From positions 124,001-188,000 of the forward strand of contig JAYPEI010000004.1 in assembly GCA_038125665.1 (NCBI GenBank): a stretch of 64,000 nt of DNA, given 5' to 3'. The notes beneath the pieces are model-generated. The model had not been told where the DNA came from. It did no database searches and saw nothing but the letters and a program-made list of their open reading frames with translations. Source of the stretch: CAILUG01 sp038125665 (GTDB lineage Bacteria; Pseudomonadota; Gammaproteobacteria; Pseudomonadales; Pseudohongiellaceae). Numbering within the stretch: the first letter of the stretch is position 1; the number at the start of each line of letters is the position of its first letter. The translations under genes were made by a program, and so were the position numbers. Shown here one piece after another: positions 44,887-53,637 of this stretch.

Positions 44887-44914
44887 TTGTCTCGTCTCAA
44901 GGAATTAACCTGAA

Positions 44915-45943
44915 TCAGTTTGGCCGTCGTGTAGATTCTCTAATTTGCAATTCTGCAGGGACTATTTGTAGCTCGGGACACTCACGTCTTAACTTCTCAT
45001 CCATGATCAGTTGAGCGGCTCTTTCTGCCATAGCGGCAAGAGGTTGCCTAACTGTGGTCAATGTGGGGGAAACTAATCTTGCAAGTGTTATGTCGTCAAA
45101 GCCCGCTATAGAAAGATCATCAGGAATAGTTAAACCCAATATTCTTGCCTGACGCATGACCCCGATAGCCATATCATCATTAGCTGCGAATATAGCTGTA
45201 GGTGGAGATTTCAATCCTAACAAATTCCTTGCTGCTTCTTCCCCAGAGCCCACGGAATTATCTCCATGAAAAACATGATTCTTAACAAAAGGCCGTTTTA
45301 AGGTTTCAAGAGCTTTTTTGTACCCTAATAATCTATTAGAGACTGCACGATGGGAGGAGTTACCCGCGACAAAAGCAATGGACTCATGACCAATGCTGGC
45401 AAGATACAAGGTCATGGTAGAACTGATTTCTAAATCATTAGTGGCAATTGAGTAACTCCCTGATAACTTCTTGCCAGGTGAAAGAAGTATTATTGGTATT
45501 TCAGTAGCAAGGAGTGACTTAACTACACCAGATTTACCTGAAATTGGGGCCGCCAAAATGATGCCATCAGGACGAACTTGTTGTACTAAGGAGATGAGTT
45601 CTTGCTTGATGTTGTCTGAGCGATAATTACAGGGGTGTATCAATAGATCGTAGTGATTATTTTTGCAGGCTCTCAATGCGCCTTCCTGCATTTCCAAAAT
45701 ATAGCCAGCACTCGCCATCTGGTAGGTGGAGGGGTCATCGTAAACTAGTGCGATCAAATGAGACCTCTGACTCGCAAGGTTACGCGCGGATAAATTGGGT
45801 TGATAATTCAATGATTTAATCGCTTTAGATACTCTCTCCATTGTTGAGGGGCTTACATTGGGCTCTCGATTGACAACTCTTGACACGGTTTTGATAGATA
45901 CACCGGCCAATGTAGCGACATCTTCCAGAGTAGCTCTCTGCAT
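44915..45943 (-). CDS. LacI family transcriptional regulator
   Basis: A 342-residue repressor. The N-terminal helix-turn-helix (TLEDVATLAGVSIKTVSRVVN, about residues 5-25) and hinge helix (YQPNLSARNLAS) precede a periplasmic-binding-protein-like sensor domain (about 62-335: DGIILAAP, IFAANDDMAIGVMR, IAGFDDITLARLVSP). It is divergent from the TonB receptor gene. Two perfect palindromes of LacI type lie in the shared spacer and one near-copy in the symporter/GH3 spacer, so it probably represses the receptor, GH3, symporter and itself until a sugar ligand binds (inference). Confidence 0.93.
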   Translation of the reverse strand: MQRATLEDVATLAGVSIKTVSRVVNREPNVSPSTMERVSKAIKSLNYQPNLSARNLASQRSHLIALVYDDPSTYQMASAGYILEMQEGALRACKNNHYDLLIHPCNYRSDNIKQELISLVQQVRPDGIILAAPISGKSGVVKSLLATEIPIILLSPGKKLSGSYSIATNDLEISSTMTLYLASIGHESIAFVAGNSSHRAVSNRLLGYKKALETLKRPFVKNHVFHGDNSVGSGEEAARNLLGLKSPPTAIFAANDDMAIGVMRQARILGLTIPDDLSIAGFDDITLARLVSPTLTTVRQPLAAMAERAAQLIMDEKLRRECPELQIVPAELQIRESTRRPN

Positions 45944-46004
45944 CTCTTCTCTAAGTCTCCTGATATAAGTCTGTTGATGGATAAGTCACGTATAGTATAA
46001 CTTA

Positions 46005-46033
46005 TTGACAACGTTGTCAGCATCAGCTATAAA
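46005..46033 (+). promoter_or_regulatory. Sigma-70 promoter of the TonB receptor gene
   Basis: TTGACA (46005-46010), a 17-base spacer and TATAAA (46028-46033) give a near-consensus promoter. Operator one overlaps the -35 and operator two covers the expected start site about seven bases downstream, a classical repression layout. Confidence 0.85.
46006..46019. promoter_or_regulatory. LacI-type operator 1 (lacI/TonB receptor spacer)
   Basis: TGACAACGTTGTCA is a perfect 14-base palindrome with the central CG typical of LacI-family operators. It overlaps the -35 hexamer of the receptor promoter. Its centre is 32 bases, about three helical turns, from operator 2. Confidence 0.85.
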
Positions 46034-46037
46034 ACAC

Positions 46038-46051
46038 TGACAGCGCTGTCA
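46038..46051. promoter_or_regulatory. LacI-type operator 2 (lacI/TonB receptor spacer)
   Basis: TGACAGCGCTGTCA is a perfect 14-base palindrome differing from operator 1 only at the two positions flanking the central CG. It lies over the predicted transcription start of the receptor gene. Confidence 0.85.
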
Positions 46052-46134
46052 AGATAGCAGCATTCAATCGGTTCAGCGTCAACTTTACGCTCCATATTAG
46101 TTATCACACTCAACTGTGTGTCAGGGGGAATTAA

Positions 46135-48966
46135 ATGTCTAAACTACAAAGCGCAATTCGCGTTGCATTGTTTCCTTTTGTAGGAATCTCCATGATGGCT
46201 GTTGATCAGCAAAGCTTAGCCGTCGAAAATAATGATAACGAGAACGAGGCTCAACCGAGTATAGAGACAGTAACCGTCACGGCGACCCGACGCGAAACCG
46301 ATATTATGGAAACTCCAATTGCTATTTCAGCTCTTCGAGAGGAAGAACTTCAAGCTCTTGGGCTGAATAATGTCAAAGATCTGAGCTATAACCTACCTGG
46401 TCTGTCTATCCAGAATACAGACAGCAGTGCACCTGTCATTACCTTACGCGGTATTCGTTCTGAGAATGTGACTGAGGTAGGCGATCCAGCTGTGGGTATT
46501 CATGTTGATGGCCTATATGTACCTAGACCGCAAGGGGCTAATGCTTTAATGTTCGATTTAGAGCGTGCTGAGTTAATGCGTGGTCCTCAGGGTACACTTT
46601 TTGGTCGTAACTCCATCGTAGGCACCTTAAACATTGTTACAGCAAAGCCTAATTTTGATGGACAGAGTGGCTCAGTAACGCTGGGGACAGGCCGGTTCAA
46701 TGAGCGTAATGTACGTGCACATTATAATCTTCCTGTTACAGACAAATTTGCCATTCGAATAGCTGCAATGGCCGATCAGAAGGATTCTTTCTTGAATGGT
46801 TGGTACGATGGATCACAACCTGATTGGCGCTTCCTTCCTCAAAACGTGCGAAGTCAGTTCAAGCCAATTACCTCACAGGATCAAAAACTTACTGCGACAG
46901 ATTACCAGTGGTATTTGGGTTGTCAGTCATGGCAGGAAGGTTGCTGGGCAGATCCAGGCTGGCAAATAGGTCTGCCACAAACTAAGGTGAAGGCTGATCC
47001 TTCAACATTCTATAATAATGTTGATAACTACGCTTGGAGAATAAGTGGGCTATATGAGATAGATCCCAGTAGTTCTCTCGTTTTGCAATATGAAGAATTC
47101 CAGGATGATGGTGCCGGGTGGCAAAACATGTATTCCTGTGAGCAGATGGCTCTTAGAAGCGGTAAGCTCATGGGCGATCCTGCTGTCTATAATGCTAACA
47201 CCTGTGAAGATATACAGGGTACAAACAACCGTTATACCTCTTACGTAAATACGCCAGGTATTGTTGACATGAACATCCAGTCAACTCGCCTAATCTATAC
47301 CAAGGAGTTCAGTAACACTAAGTTTACCGCAAAATATGGACAGCAAGCACTTAATCAGTACTCCCAGTGGGATACAGATGGTGGAGCAAACGCTGGTTGG
47401 GATATGGCCTTCGTTATACAGGATTACGAAGCAAAATCAGATGTGTTCGATTTAGAAATACTAGGCAGTTTTGGTCAACTTGACTGGGTATTGGGTGGAT
47501 TCTATATGAAGGAAGATAACGACATGTTAGCTTACTTCCACGCCACACAAAATGGAGACTCCATCTTTGATCAGCCTGATCGCGTTATCGAAGCTAAAGC
47601 AATCTTTGGACAGGGTACCTATGCCTTAAACGACTCTATGTTTCTAACTTTGGGTTTAAGACACACTGCAGATAACAAATCTGATGTTGGGGGTCGTACT
47701 TACGACTGTTCTGTTTGGAACTCATGCTATCCATCTACTGAAGTTTGGGGTCAGCGTTTTCTTTTTCCTGAAACACTTAATGCTCTTACACCAGACTTCC
47801 ATGTTGCAGGTGGAAAGATAGCCGGAGTTAATTGTGAGGGAGCTGGCGGTCCCTATGGTGGAGGTCCTTATTTGGGTGCAACTGGATGTATGGTTGAAGT
47901 AGGCCGCAATGACGTTTCTGAAACCTATAGTAACACGGATTGGCGTCTAGGTTTCGATTGGCAGGTTTCTGATACTGACTTCTTTTACACCTACCTAGCT
48001 ACTGGTTTTAAGGCAGGTAGTATCGCAGATCAGTACGTTCGTGGTGAAAATTCTGTTCATCCCGAGGGTCCTGGATCTAAAGTGAATACCTCATACGATT
48101 CAGAAACTGCCCTGACATTCGAGTTGGGGTATAAAACACGTTTACTTGATGGTCGTTTAAATATATCCGCGAACTATTACCGGACTGATTACGACGGCAA
48201 GCAGTGGACTGGTAACATTCCTGTGGATGTTGTAACAGCCACAGAGTTCAATCGTGTCACTCAACAAGTAGAAGAAGTGCAGAAAGTAGTGACTATATGG
48301 GGCACAACAAACTTTGGTAATCAGTTAATGCAAGGCCTAGAGCTGGAGTTTAATTTTATCCCTTACGATGGTGCACGCTTAAATGGTTGGGTCACTTTGA
48401 TGGATTCAGAGATCAAGGATGACTTTATTACTCAGTGGTATTACGGTATGGATGCTCAATTTGGAAGACCGTACGATCAGTCTATAGCTAACGTCCCAGA
48501 AAATGCTGTCAACTTGAAAGGGAACGAAGCACCATACTCCCCAGATATCGCCTTTACTATAAGATTCGAGCATACCTTCTATCTTGGGCAATATGGTCAG
48601 TTAACTCCTTCAATAAATTATCACTGGCAAAGTGAAGACTACCTATCTATATGGAACGCCGACAAACATGTGAATGATCCAGGTGGATATGGTACCGGTT
48701 TTAGTGGTAATGGAGATTTCGTAGACCTCCCTGGTTACTTTGCGGACGACGTACGTACTTTTGGCGACAAGCGTGATTCTTGGGGTATGACGGATCTACT
48801 AGTAACTTACAAACCAGATGATAACTCAAGCTGGTACGTGCAAGCCTATGGATATAATATCACGAATGAAGAGATTGCTTGGTGGCGAGGTGTAGAAGCG
48901 GGGCAACCTAGAGGCTCATATTCAGCACCAGCACAATATGGTGTTCGCCTTGGATATTTCTGGTAA
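46135..48966 (+). CDS. TonB-dependent outer-membrane receptor
   Basis: A 943-residue receptor. A signal sequence (about residues 1-29) is followed by a TonB-box-like region ETVTVTATRRE, the plug domain (PIAISALREEELQALGL to RGPQGTLFGRNSIVGTLNIVT, about 45-175) and a long beta-barrel ending in RLGYFW with a terminal aromatic. The extracellular parts are rich in Trp, Tyr and paired Cys (CQSWQEGCWADP). Its place under LacI operators with glycosidases points to oligosaccharide uptake rather than siderophore uptake; that is inference. A strong GGGGGAA site precedes the ATG and a terminator follows the stop. Confidence 0.93.
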   Translation: MSKLQSAIRVALFPFVGISMMAVDQQSLAVENNDNENEAQPSIETVTVTATRRETDIMETPIAISALREEELQALGLNNVKDLSYNLPGLSIQNTDSSAPVITLRGIRSENVTEVGDPAVGIHVDGLYVPRPQGANALMFDLERAELMRGPQGTLFGRNSIVGTLNIVTAKPNFDGQSGSVTLGTGRFNERNVRAHYNLPVTDKFAIRIAAMADQKDSFLNGWYDGSQPDWRFLPQNVRSQFKPITSQDQKLTATDYQWYLGCQSWQEGCWADPGWQIGLPQTKVKADPSTFYNNVDNYAWRISGLYEIDPSSSLVLQYEEFQDDGAGWQNMYSCEQMALRSGKLMGDPAVYNANTCEDIQGTNNRYTSYVNTPGIVDMNIQSTRLIYTKEFSNTKFTAKYGQQALNQYSQWDTDGGANAGWDMAFVIQDYEAKSDVFDLEILGSFGQLDWVLGGFYMKEDNDMLAYFHATQNGDSIFDQPDRVIEAKAIFGQGTYALNDSMFLTLGLRHTADNKSDVGGRTYDCSVWNSCYPSTEVWGQRFLFPETLNALTPDFHVAGGKIAGVNCEGAGGPYGGGPYLGATGCMVEVGRNDVSETYSNTDWRLGFDWQVSDTDFFYTYLATGFKAGSIADQYVRGENSVHPEGPGSKVNTSYDSETALTFELGYKTRLLDGRLNISANYYRTDYDGKQWTGNIPVDVVTATEFNRVTQQVEEVQKVVTIWGTTNFGNQLMQGLELEFNFIPYDGARLNGWVTLMDSEIKDDFITQWYYGMDAQFGRPYDQSIANVPENAVNLKGNEAPYSPDIAFTIRFEHTFYLGQYGQLTPSINYHWQSEDYLSIWNADKHVNDPGGYGTGFSGNGDFVDLPGYFADDVRTFGDKRDSWGMTDLLVTYKPDDNSSWYVQAYGYNITNEEIAWWRGVEAGQPRGSYSAPAQYGVRLGYFW

Positions 48967-48994
48967 CAGAAAGTTCCCGTGTTGTGGAATGAAC

Positions 48995-49023
48995 ATGCCG
49001 CTAGTTCGCTAGTGGCATTTTTT
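48995..49023 (+). terminator. Rho-independent terminator of the receptor gene
   Basis: ATGCCGCTAG and CTAGTGGCAT pair (ten bases, one G-U) around the stable tetraloop TTCG, followed by six Ts. It lies 28 bases after the stop codon. Confidence 0.93.
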
Positions 49024-49051
49024 CTCTTCAAATAAGTTAGAAAGTAGAGCT

Positions 49052-49654
49052 TTAAGATCTGAGAGTTATTTGCTCTAAAAGTTTTTCACTAAGCTCCTTC
49101 TTGTTATCAATTATTTCTTCTGTAGACAATCCGCACAACTCATGAGGAAATACTACCCATTGGGATGTTTCTTTATAAAAATAATCAGGATCATATGCAT
49201 GTTGATTATGCTGGCGGTGAAACCAACCTACGCAAGTTAGGATGTCACGCCCAGGCGCTTGCAACAGGCTGCGTACTTTCATAATCGTGTTGCCTGAGTC
49301 CCAGATATCATCCACTATTAAGATACGGTTACATCCGATGGCTCGTTCTAAAAGAAGCTCTGTACCTACTACCTTAACTTCCCCGGGGGAGTCTATCCCA
49401 GTATAACTACTTGTCTGTAGACAATGATGTTGACAGTTCAGTCTTTGGTTCTTATGTGTCTCACTGAATAGTGCCAGTGTTTCTTGTAAGGCTGTGCCCA
49501 GTAAAGCGCCACCACGCCAGAGGACCACGACCAAATCTGGAAAAAGTTGGCGGTTAATTATTTCCATAGCTAAATCTTGACCAGCCTGTAGCACTTCCTT
49601 GCTGCTAAGGTAGATTTTAGGCGTCGCTTCTGGTTTATTTACATTTTTAATCAT
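49052..49654 (-). CDS. Phosphoribosyltransferase (hypoxanthine/guanine type fold)
   Basis: A type I phosphoribosyltransferase of about 200 residues. The PRPP-binding signature is ILIVDDIWDSGNT near residue 114 and the pyrophosphate-binding loop VVLWRGGALLG near residue 45. It resembles xanthine-guanine or generic purine phosphoribosyltransferases; the base specificity is unassigned. Start codons at 49654 and 49666 are both possible and neither has a clear ribosome site. It is divergent from the AGCS symporter with only about 12-24 bases between start codons, so promoters must overlap the coding starts. Confidence 0.82.
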   Translation of the reverse strand: MIKNVNKPEATPKIYLSSKEVLQAGQDLAMEIINRQLFPDLVVVLWRGGALLGTALQETLALFSETHKNQRLNCQHHCLQTSSYTGIDSPGEVKVVGTELLLERAIGCNRILIVDDIWDSGNTIMKVRSLLQAPGRDILTCVGWFHRQHNQHAYDPDYFYKETSQWVVFPHELCGLSTEEIIDNKKELSEKLLEQITLRS

Positions 49655-49678
49655 GACGAAAATCATAACAGGAGTTAC

Positions 49679-51340
49679 ATGGAAGCGTTTAATAATTTCC
49701 TACTGAGTCTTGATAATTTATTAGGTTCATCTGCTTGGTTTCCATTTGCTTTGTTGGGGGTGGGACTTTTTTTTACAATCTACTTGGGGTTTCCCCAAAT
49801 TCGTTACTTCTCTCATGCTTGGGATGTGACAAAGGGTAAGTTCGATAATTTAAAAGATCCTGGTGATACTTCTCATAGGCAAGCACTATTTACCGCGCTT
49901 TCCGGTACGGTAGGAACAGGTAATATAGGAGGAGTGGGGCTAGCGATTTTTATTGGTGGCCCCGCTGCTTTATTTTGGATGTGGGTAACTGCATTTTTTG
50001 GTATGGCGACCAAGATGGTAGAGGTTTCTCTTTCTCATAAATACCGTCAGGTGGACAGAGAAGGGCAGATGGTAGGAGGCCCGATGTTTTATATGGAGAA
50101 GGGGCTAGGCTTAAAATGGCTTGCTATTTTTTTTGCTATCGCGACTGTTATCTGCTCTTTTGGTACCGGTAACCTTCCCCAAAGCAATAATATTGCTATT
50201 AGCGTTCAGTCTTCGTTTGGCGTAGAGCCTTGGATGACAGGTCTGGTCCTTTCTATTTTACTTGGACTCGTTATAGTTGGCGGAATTCATCGTATAGCGC
50301 TGGTTGCTAATGCCATCGTTCCAACCATGGCAATTATCTACCTACTTGGAGCCCTAACTGTATTGCTTAATAATATCGATGGAGTGATTCCCGCATTCTT
50401 ACAAGTATTTTCAGATGCCTTCACGGGTTCTGCTGCTACTGGTGGCTTTCTAGGGGCAAGTTTCGCTTATGCGTTTAATAGAGGAGTGAATCGAGGCTTG
50501 TTTTCTAATGAGGCTGGACAGGGATCTGCCCCTATTGCTCACGCCTCTGCCAGAGCGCCTGAGCATGTTTCAGAAGGGATGGTCTCATTGTTGGAGCCCT
50601 TTATTGATACTTTGATTATTTGCACAGTCACGGGTTTAGTGATTTTGGCTTCAGGTGCTTGGACACAGAAATTCCAAAATGACTTCCAGCAAGCAGATCT
50701 ATTCTTTGTTAATGGTAATTATAGTGAGCAATTACCCGAAGATAGATTAGCGTTGGTGACACTATTAAATGGAGAAAAGGGCCAAGCATCCCTTTTTACA
50801 GGAGAGTTAAGTGTAAGCTCAGGGGAATTGATATCTGATGAGCTTGATCTGACTATCTTACATGCTAGATCTGTAGCAGAGGAAGTAAAATTCATTACTC
50901 AGGCGGGGCCATATTCAGGCACTTTGAGTATAGTAGATGGTAAGCTCAGTGATGTAGATGTTATTGTTTCAGGTCTATCTCGAGTTCACTCTGCCGCCTT
51001 GACCACATTATCTTTCAATTTTGGTTACCTCGGTAATAATGGTCAGTACATTGTTGCTCTCTCATTGATACTTTTTGCTTTTTCTACCTCATTAGCTTGG
51101 TCTTACTATGGAGATCGCGCAGTTATTTATTTGCTAGGATCTAAAGCAGTACTTCCATACCGATTAATTTATTGTCTAGGCTTTTTTGTGGCATCCTTCA
51201 GTGATACCACAGTTGTCTGGAATATTGCTGCTGTAGGTATTGTTGTAATGACTCTGCCGAATCTTATCGCCATTCTTTTGTTACGCACCGAAGTGAAAGA
51301 CATGGTCCGAGAGTACTGGGAAAAGTTCAGTAAAAAATAA
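49679..51340 (+). CDS. AGCS family alanine/glycine:cation symporter with insertion
   Basis: A 553-residue Na+-coupled amino acid symporter. Family stretches seen are GTVGTGNIGGVGLAIFIGGP near residue 76, GPMFYMEKGLG near 134, FNRGVNRGLFSNEAGQGSAP near 266 and LFAFSTSLAWSYYGDRAVIYL in the last third. A hydrophilic stretch of about 110 residues (about 328-440), rich in Ser, Glu and Asp, interrupts the membrane core where typical members have only a short loop. AGGAG precedes the ATG. The insertion probably faces outside or inside as a separate small domain. Confidence 0.9.
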   Translation: MEAFNNFLLSLDNLLGSSAWFPFALLGVGLFFTIYLGFPQIRYFSHAWDVTKGKFDNLKDPGDTSHRQALFTALSGTVGTGNIGGVGLAIFIGGPAALFWMWVTAFFGMATKMVEVSLSHKYRQVDREGQMVGGPMFYMEKGLGLKWLAIFFAIATVICSFGTGNLPQSNNIAISVQSSFGVEPWMTGLVLSILLGLVIVGGIHRIALVANAIVPTMAIIYLLGALTVLLNNIDGVIPAFLQVFSDAFTGSAATGGFLGASFAYAFNRGVNRGLFSNEAGQGSAPIAHASARAPEHVSEGMVSLLEPFIDTLIICTVTGLVILASGAWTQKFQNDFQQADLFFVNGNYSEQLPEDRLALVTLLNGEKGQASLFTGELSVSSGELISDELDLTILHARSVAEEVKFITQAGPYSGTLSIVDGKLSDVDVIVSGLSRVHSAALTTLSFNFGYLGNNGQYIVALSLILFAFSTSLAWSYYGDRAVIYLLGSKAVLPYRLIYCLGFFVASFSDTTVVWNIAAVGIVVMTLPNLIAILLLRTEVKDMVREYWEKFSKK

Positions 51341-51515
51341 AATAGTTCAATTTAGATTCTGCTAGATCTGATTTCGTGGGGCAAAATTAATTCACAATAA
51401 AAACTCAGGCAAGTACAAGTCATAGAATTAATTACCAATCAAGGGTCAAAAGTTTACTAGGACCCATGCAATTTAAGTAGTGGGCAAAGTTTCTGAGTAG
51501 TAAAATTAAATCAGC

Positions 51516-52553
51516 TTATTCAGACTCGGTGGACGAGTCTGTGGTGCCGGGATCTCCCATGACACCAAAAGTTAACACATTTATTAGGGAGCGTTTGCGT
51601 TGAATTTCAGGGATAGCGAATGTGTACTCATCTCCACGTGGTCGTTTCTTCGGAGCCAGCGGTGCATCTCTTTTATTGGAGCCAAGAACACCGAAGCTCA
51701 CTGAATACAGGAATGAGGGGTCGGTAATTTGAGTGCTGACCAGGAAATTACCTTCAGCGTCAAGTTGCTCACTATTAGGGTAGTTCTCAGTAAGTACCAA
51801 TAAAGAACGATCAGCTAGGTCGTTGAGGCCTAGTCGCAGATACATTTCTGTAGTGATTTCTAGTCCTCTTTGAACAGAGGGTGCCCCTGGATAGTTTTCG
51901 ACAACAAACCGTGCTCTATTGAGAGCGCTTAAATAAGCTTGACGCTTGATATAGAATTCTGCCACATGAATTTCATACTCAGCTAACAAATTCCGTAAAT
52001 ACAGCATACGAGCGCGAGCATCGCCTGCGTAGCTAGAGTTGGGAAAACGCGACAATAATTGGGCAAAATCCGAGAAAGATTCACGAGCCTTGCCAGGGTC
52101 ACGCTTACTTGGATCAGTGGGTAGCCACCTACCTAGGATCCGGGAATCTTCGGTGTAGTAAGCCATACCCTTCATATAAAAGGCATAATCTAGGTTGGGG
52201 TCATCAGGATATAGACGAATAAACCGATCGGCTGCAGCACGTGCAGCCTCTGGTTCACCGTTTTTGTAGTAGGCGAAAATCAGTTCAAGTTGTGACTGAG
52301 CAGCATACTCACCAAAAGGAAACTGCGCCTCAATTTGTTGCATAATGGCAATGGCGCGAGGCCAATTACTACTGTTCATAGAGCGCTCACCCTCTCTCCA
52401 GAGGATGCTTTCACCAGTATTGGAGAAGTCTTCTTCGGTTTTACTACAACCTTGCAATAATAGGAATAGACAGAAAGCTATACCTAGGTTCCTTTTTAGA
52501 ACAGTAGTTATAGATGGTTTCAAAGTGGTCGATAAGTTTAATACAGGTTTCAC
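51516..52553 (-). CDS. bamD: Outer-membrane assembly lipoprotein BamD
   Basis: A 345-residue lipoprotein of the BAM complex. The leader ends in the lipobox LLQGC (Cys at residue 36). Tetratricopeptide repeats follow (about 55-280): ALWREG-like ILWREGERSMNSSNWPRAI, FPFGEYAAQSQLELIFAYY and FPNSSYAGDARARMLYLRN. It is about 100 residues longer than E. coli BamD, with a C-terminal tail rich in Lys, Arg, Pro and Ser. It is divergent from rluD, the standard gammaproteobacterial arrangement. Confidence 0.94.
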   Translation of the reverse strand: MKPVLNLSTTLKPSITTVLKRNLGIAFCLFLLLQGCSKTEEDFSNTGESILWREGERSMNSSNWPRAIAIMQQIEAQFPFGEYAAQSQLELIFAYYKNGEPEAARAAADRFIRLYPDDPNLDYAFYMKGMAYYTEDSRILGRWLPTDPSKRDPGKARESFSDFAQLLSRFPNSSYAGDARARMLYLRNLLAEYEIHVAEFYIKRQAYLSALNRARFVVENYPGAPSVQRGLEITTEMYLRLGLNDLADRSLLVLTENYPNSEQLDAEGNFLVSTQITDPSFLYSVSFGVLGSNKRDAPLAPKKRPRGDEYTFAIPEIQRKRSLINVLTFGVMGDPGTTDSSTESE

Positions 52554-52656
52554 GGAGTTTTTACCAAGTCGCTTCTGTTTGGATATTACCTTTTATATGC
52601 GTTAGTGTACTATCAATTTTTTTAGTGGTCGAACCTGAATTAACAGGAAAACGAAA

Positions 52657-53637
52657 ATGTCATACCCAGATTCATCCCTGAGAACCCCTATCACCCATGA
52701 AAAGCGTACCATCCCAATGGACAATGGTGGGTTGCGTCTAGATCAGGCAGCTGCCCTGGCTTATCCAGAGTTCTCTCGCAGTCGGCTACAGCAGTGGCTT
52801 AAAGAAGGGGTATTAATCCTAAATGGCAAACCCGGACGTGGAAGAGATAAAGTGTTGGGGGGAGAAGTACTGCAACTTCTAGCCGAACAACAGACTATGA
52901 TAGAAGACGCTCCAGAGGCTATGCCCCTGGATATTATTTATGAAGATGAAGATATCCTTGTTCTCAATAAAGCAGCAGGTTTGGTAGTCCATCCCGCTGC
53001 TGGTAACCGTGAAGGAACCTTACTAAATGGCTTGTTGCATCATGTTGCAGATCTTGTCTCTATTCCTCGCGCAGGAATTGTCCATCGTTTAGATAAAGAT
53101 ACTTCAGGGTTGATGGTGGTTGCAAAAACATTGGAAGCTCATCTGGACTTAGTTGAGCAGTTACAAGCTAGGACAGTATCCAGAATTTATGATGCTGTTG
53201 TCTATGGAGTGCTAACTGCAGGGGGTAAAGTAGACGCCCCCCTCGGTCGTCACCCTTCAAATAGGCAAAAAAGAGCCGTTTCAGCTGGTGGAGATGCCCG
53301 AGAAGCAGTTACCCATTATCGAGTGCAAGAGCGTTACAGGAGCCATACTTTAGTGCAATGTCAACTCGAAACAGGTCGTACACACCAGATTAGAGTACAT
53401 ATGGCACACATTGGTCATGCCCTATTAGGTGATCCGCTGTATGGAGGCAGACTACGTTTACCAAAAGGAGCTTCACCTGAATTCGCCAATTTTTTAGGAG
53501 GGTTCAGGCGTCAAGCATTACATGCCAGAGAGCTTACGTTTGAACATCCTAAAACACACGAGATTATGAGTTTTAGCGCAACTGTTCCAGAGGATATGCA
53601 GACACTACTTAGTCTGCTTGCTGTTGATGCAAAGTAA
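52657..53637 (+). CDS. rluD: 23S rRNA pseudouridine synthase RluD
   Basis: A 326-residue synthase modifying helix 69 of 23S rRNA (positions 1911, 1915 and 1917 in E. coli). An S4 RNA-binding domain (about 20-80: RLDQAAALAYPEFSRSRLQQW) precedes the catalytic domain with the active-site aspartate in IVHRLDKDTSGLMVVAK and TGRTHQIRVHMAHIGH later. It is divergent from bamD and its 3' end overlaps the next gene by 11 bases, the conserved bamD / rluD-pgeF-clpB neighbourhood. Confidence 0.96.
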   Translation: MSYPDSSLRTPITHEKRTIPMDNGGLRLDQAAALAYPEFSRSRLQQWLKEGVLILNGKPGRGRDKVLGGEVLQLLAEQQTMIEDAPEAMPLDIIYEDEDILVLNKAAGLVVHPAAGNREGTLLNGLLHHVADLVSIPRAGIVHRLDKDTSGLMVVAKTLEAHLDLVEQLQARTVSRIYDAVVYGVLTAGGKVDAPLGRHPSNRQKRAVSAGGDAREAVTHYRVQERYRSHTLVQCQLETGRTHQIRVHMAHIGHALLGDPLYGGRLRLPKGASPEFANFLGGFRRQALHARELTFEHPKTHEIMSFSATVPEDMQTLLSLLAVDAK

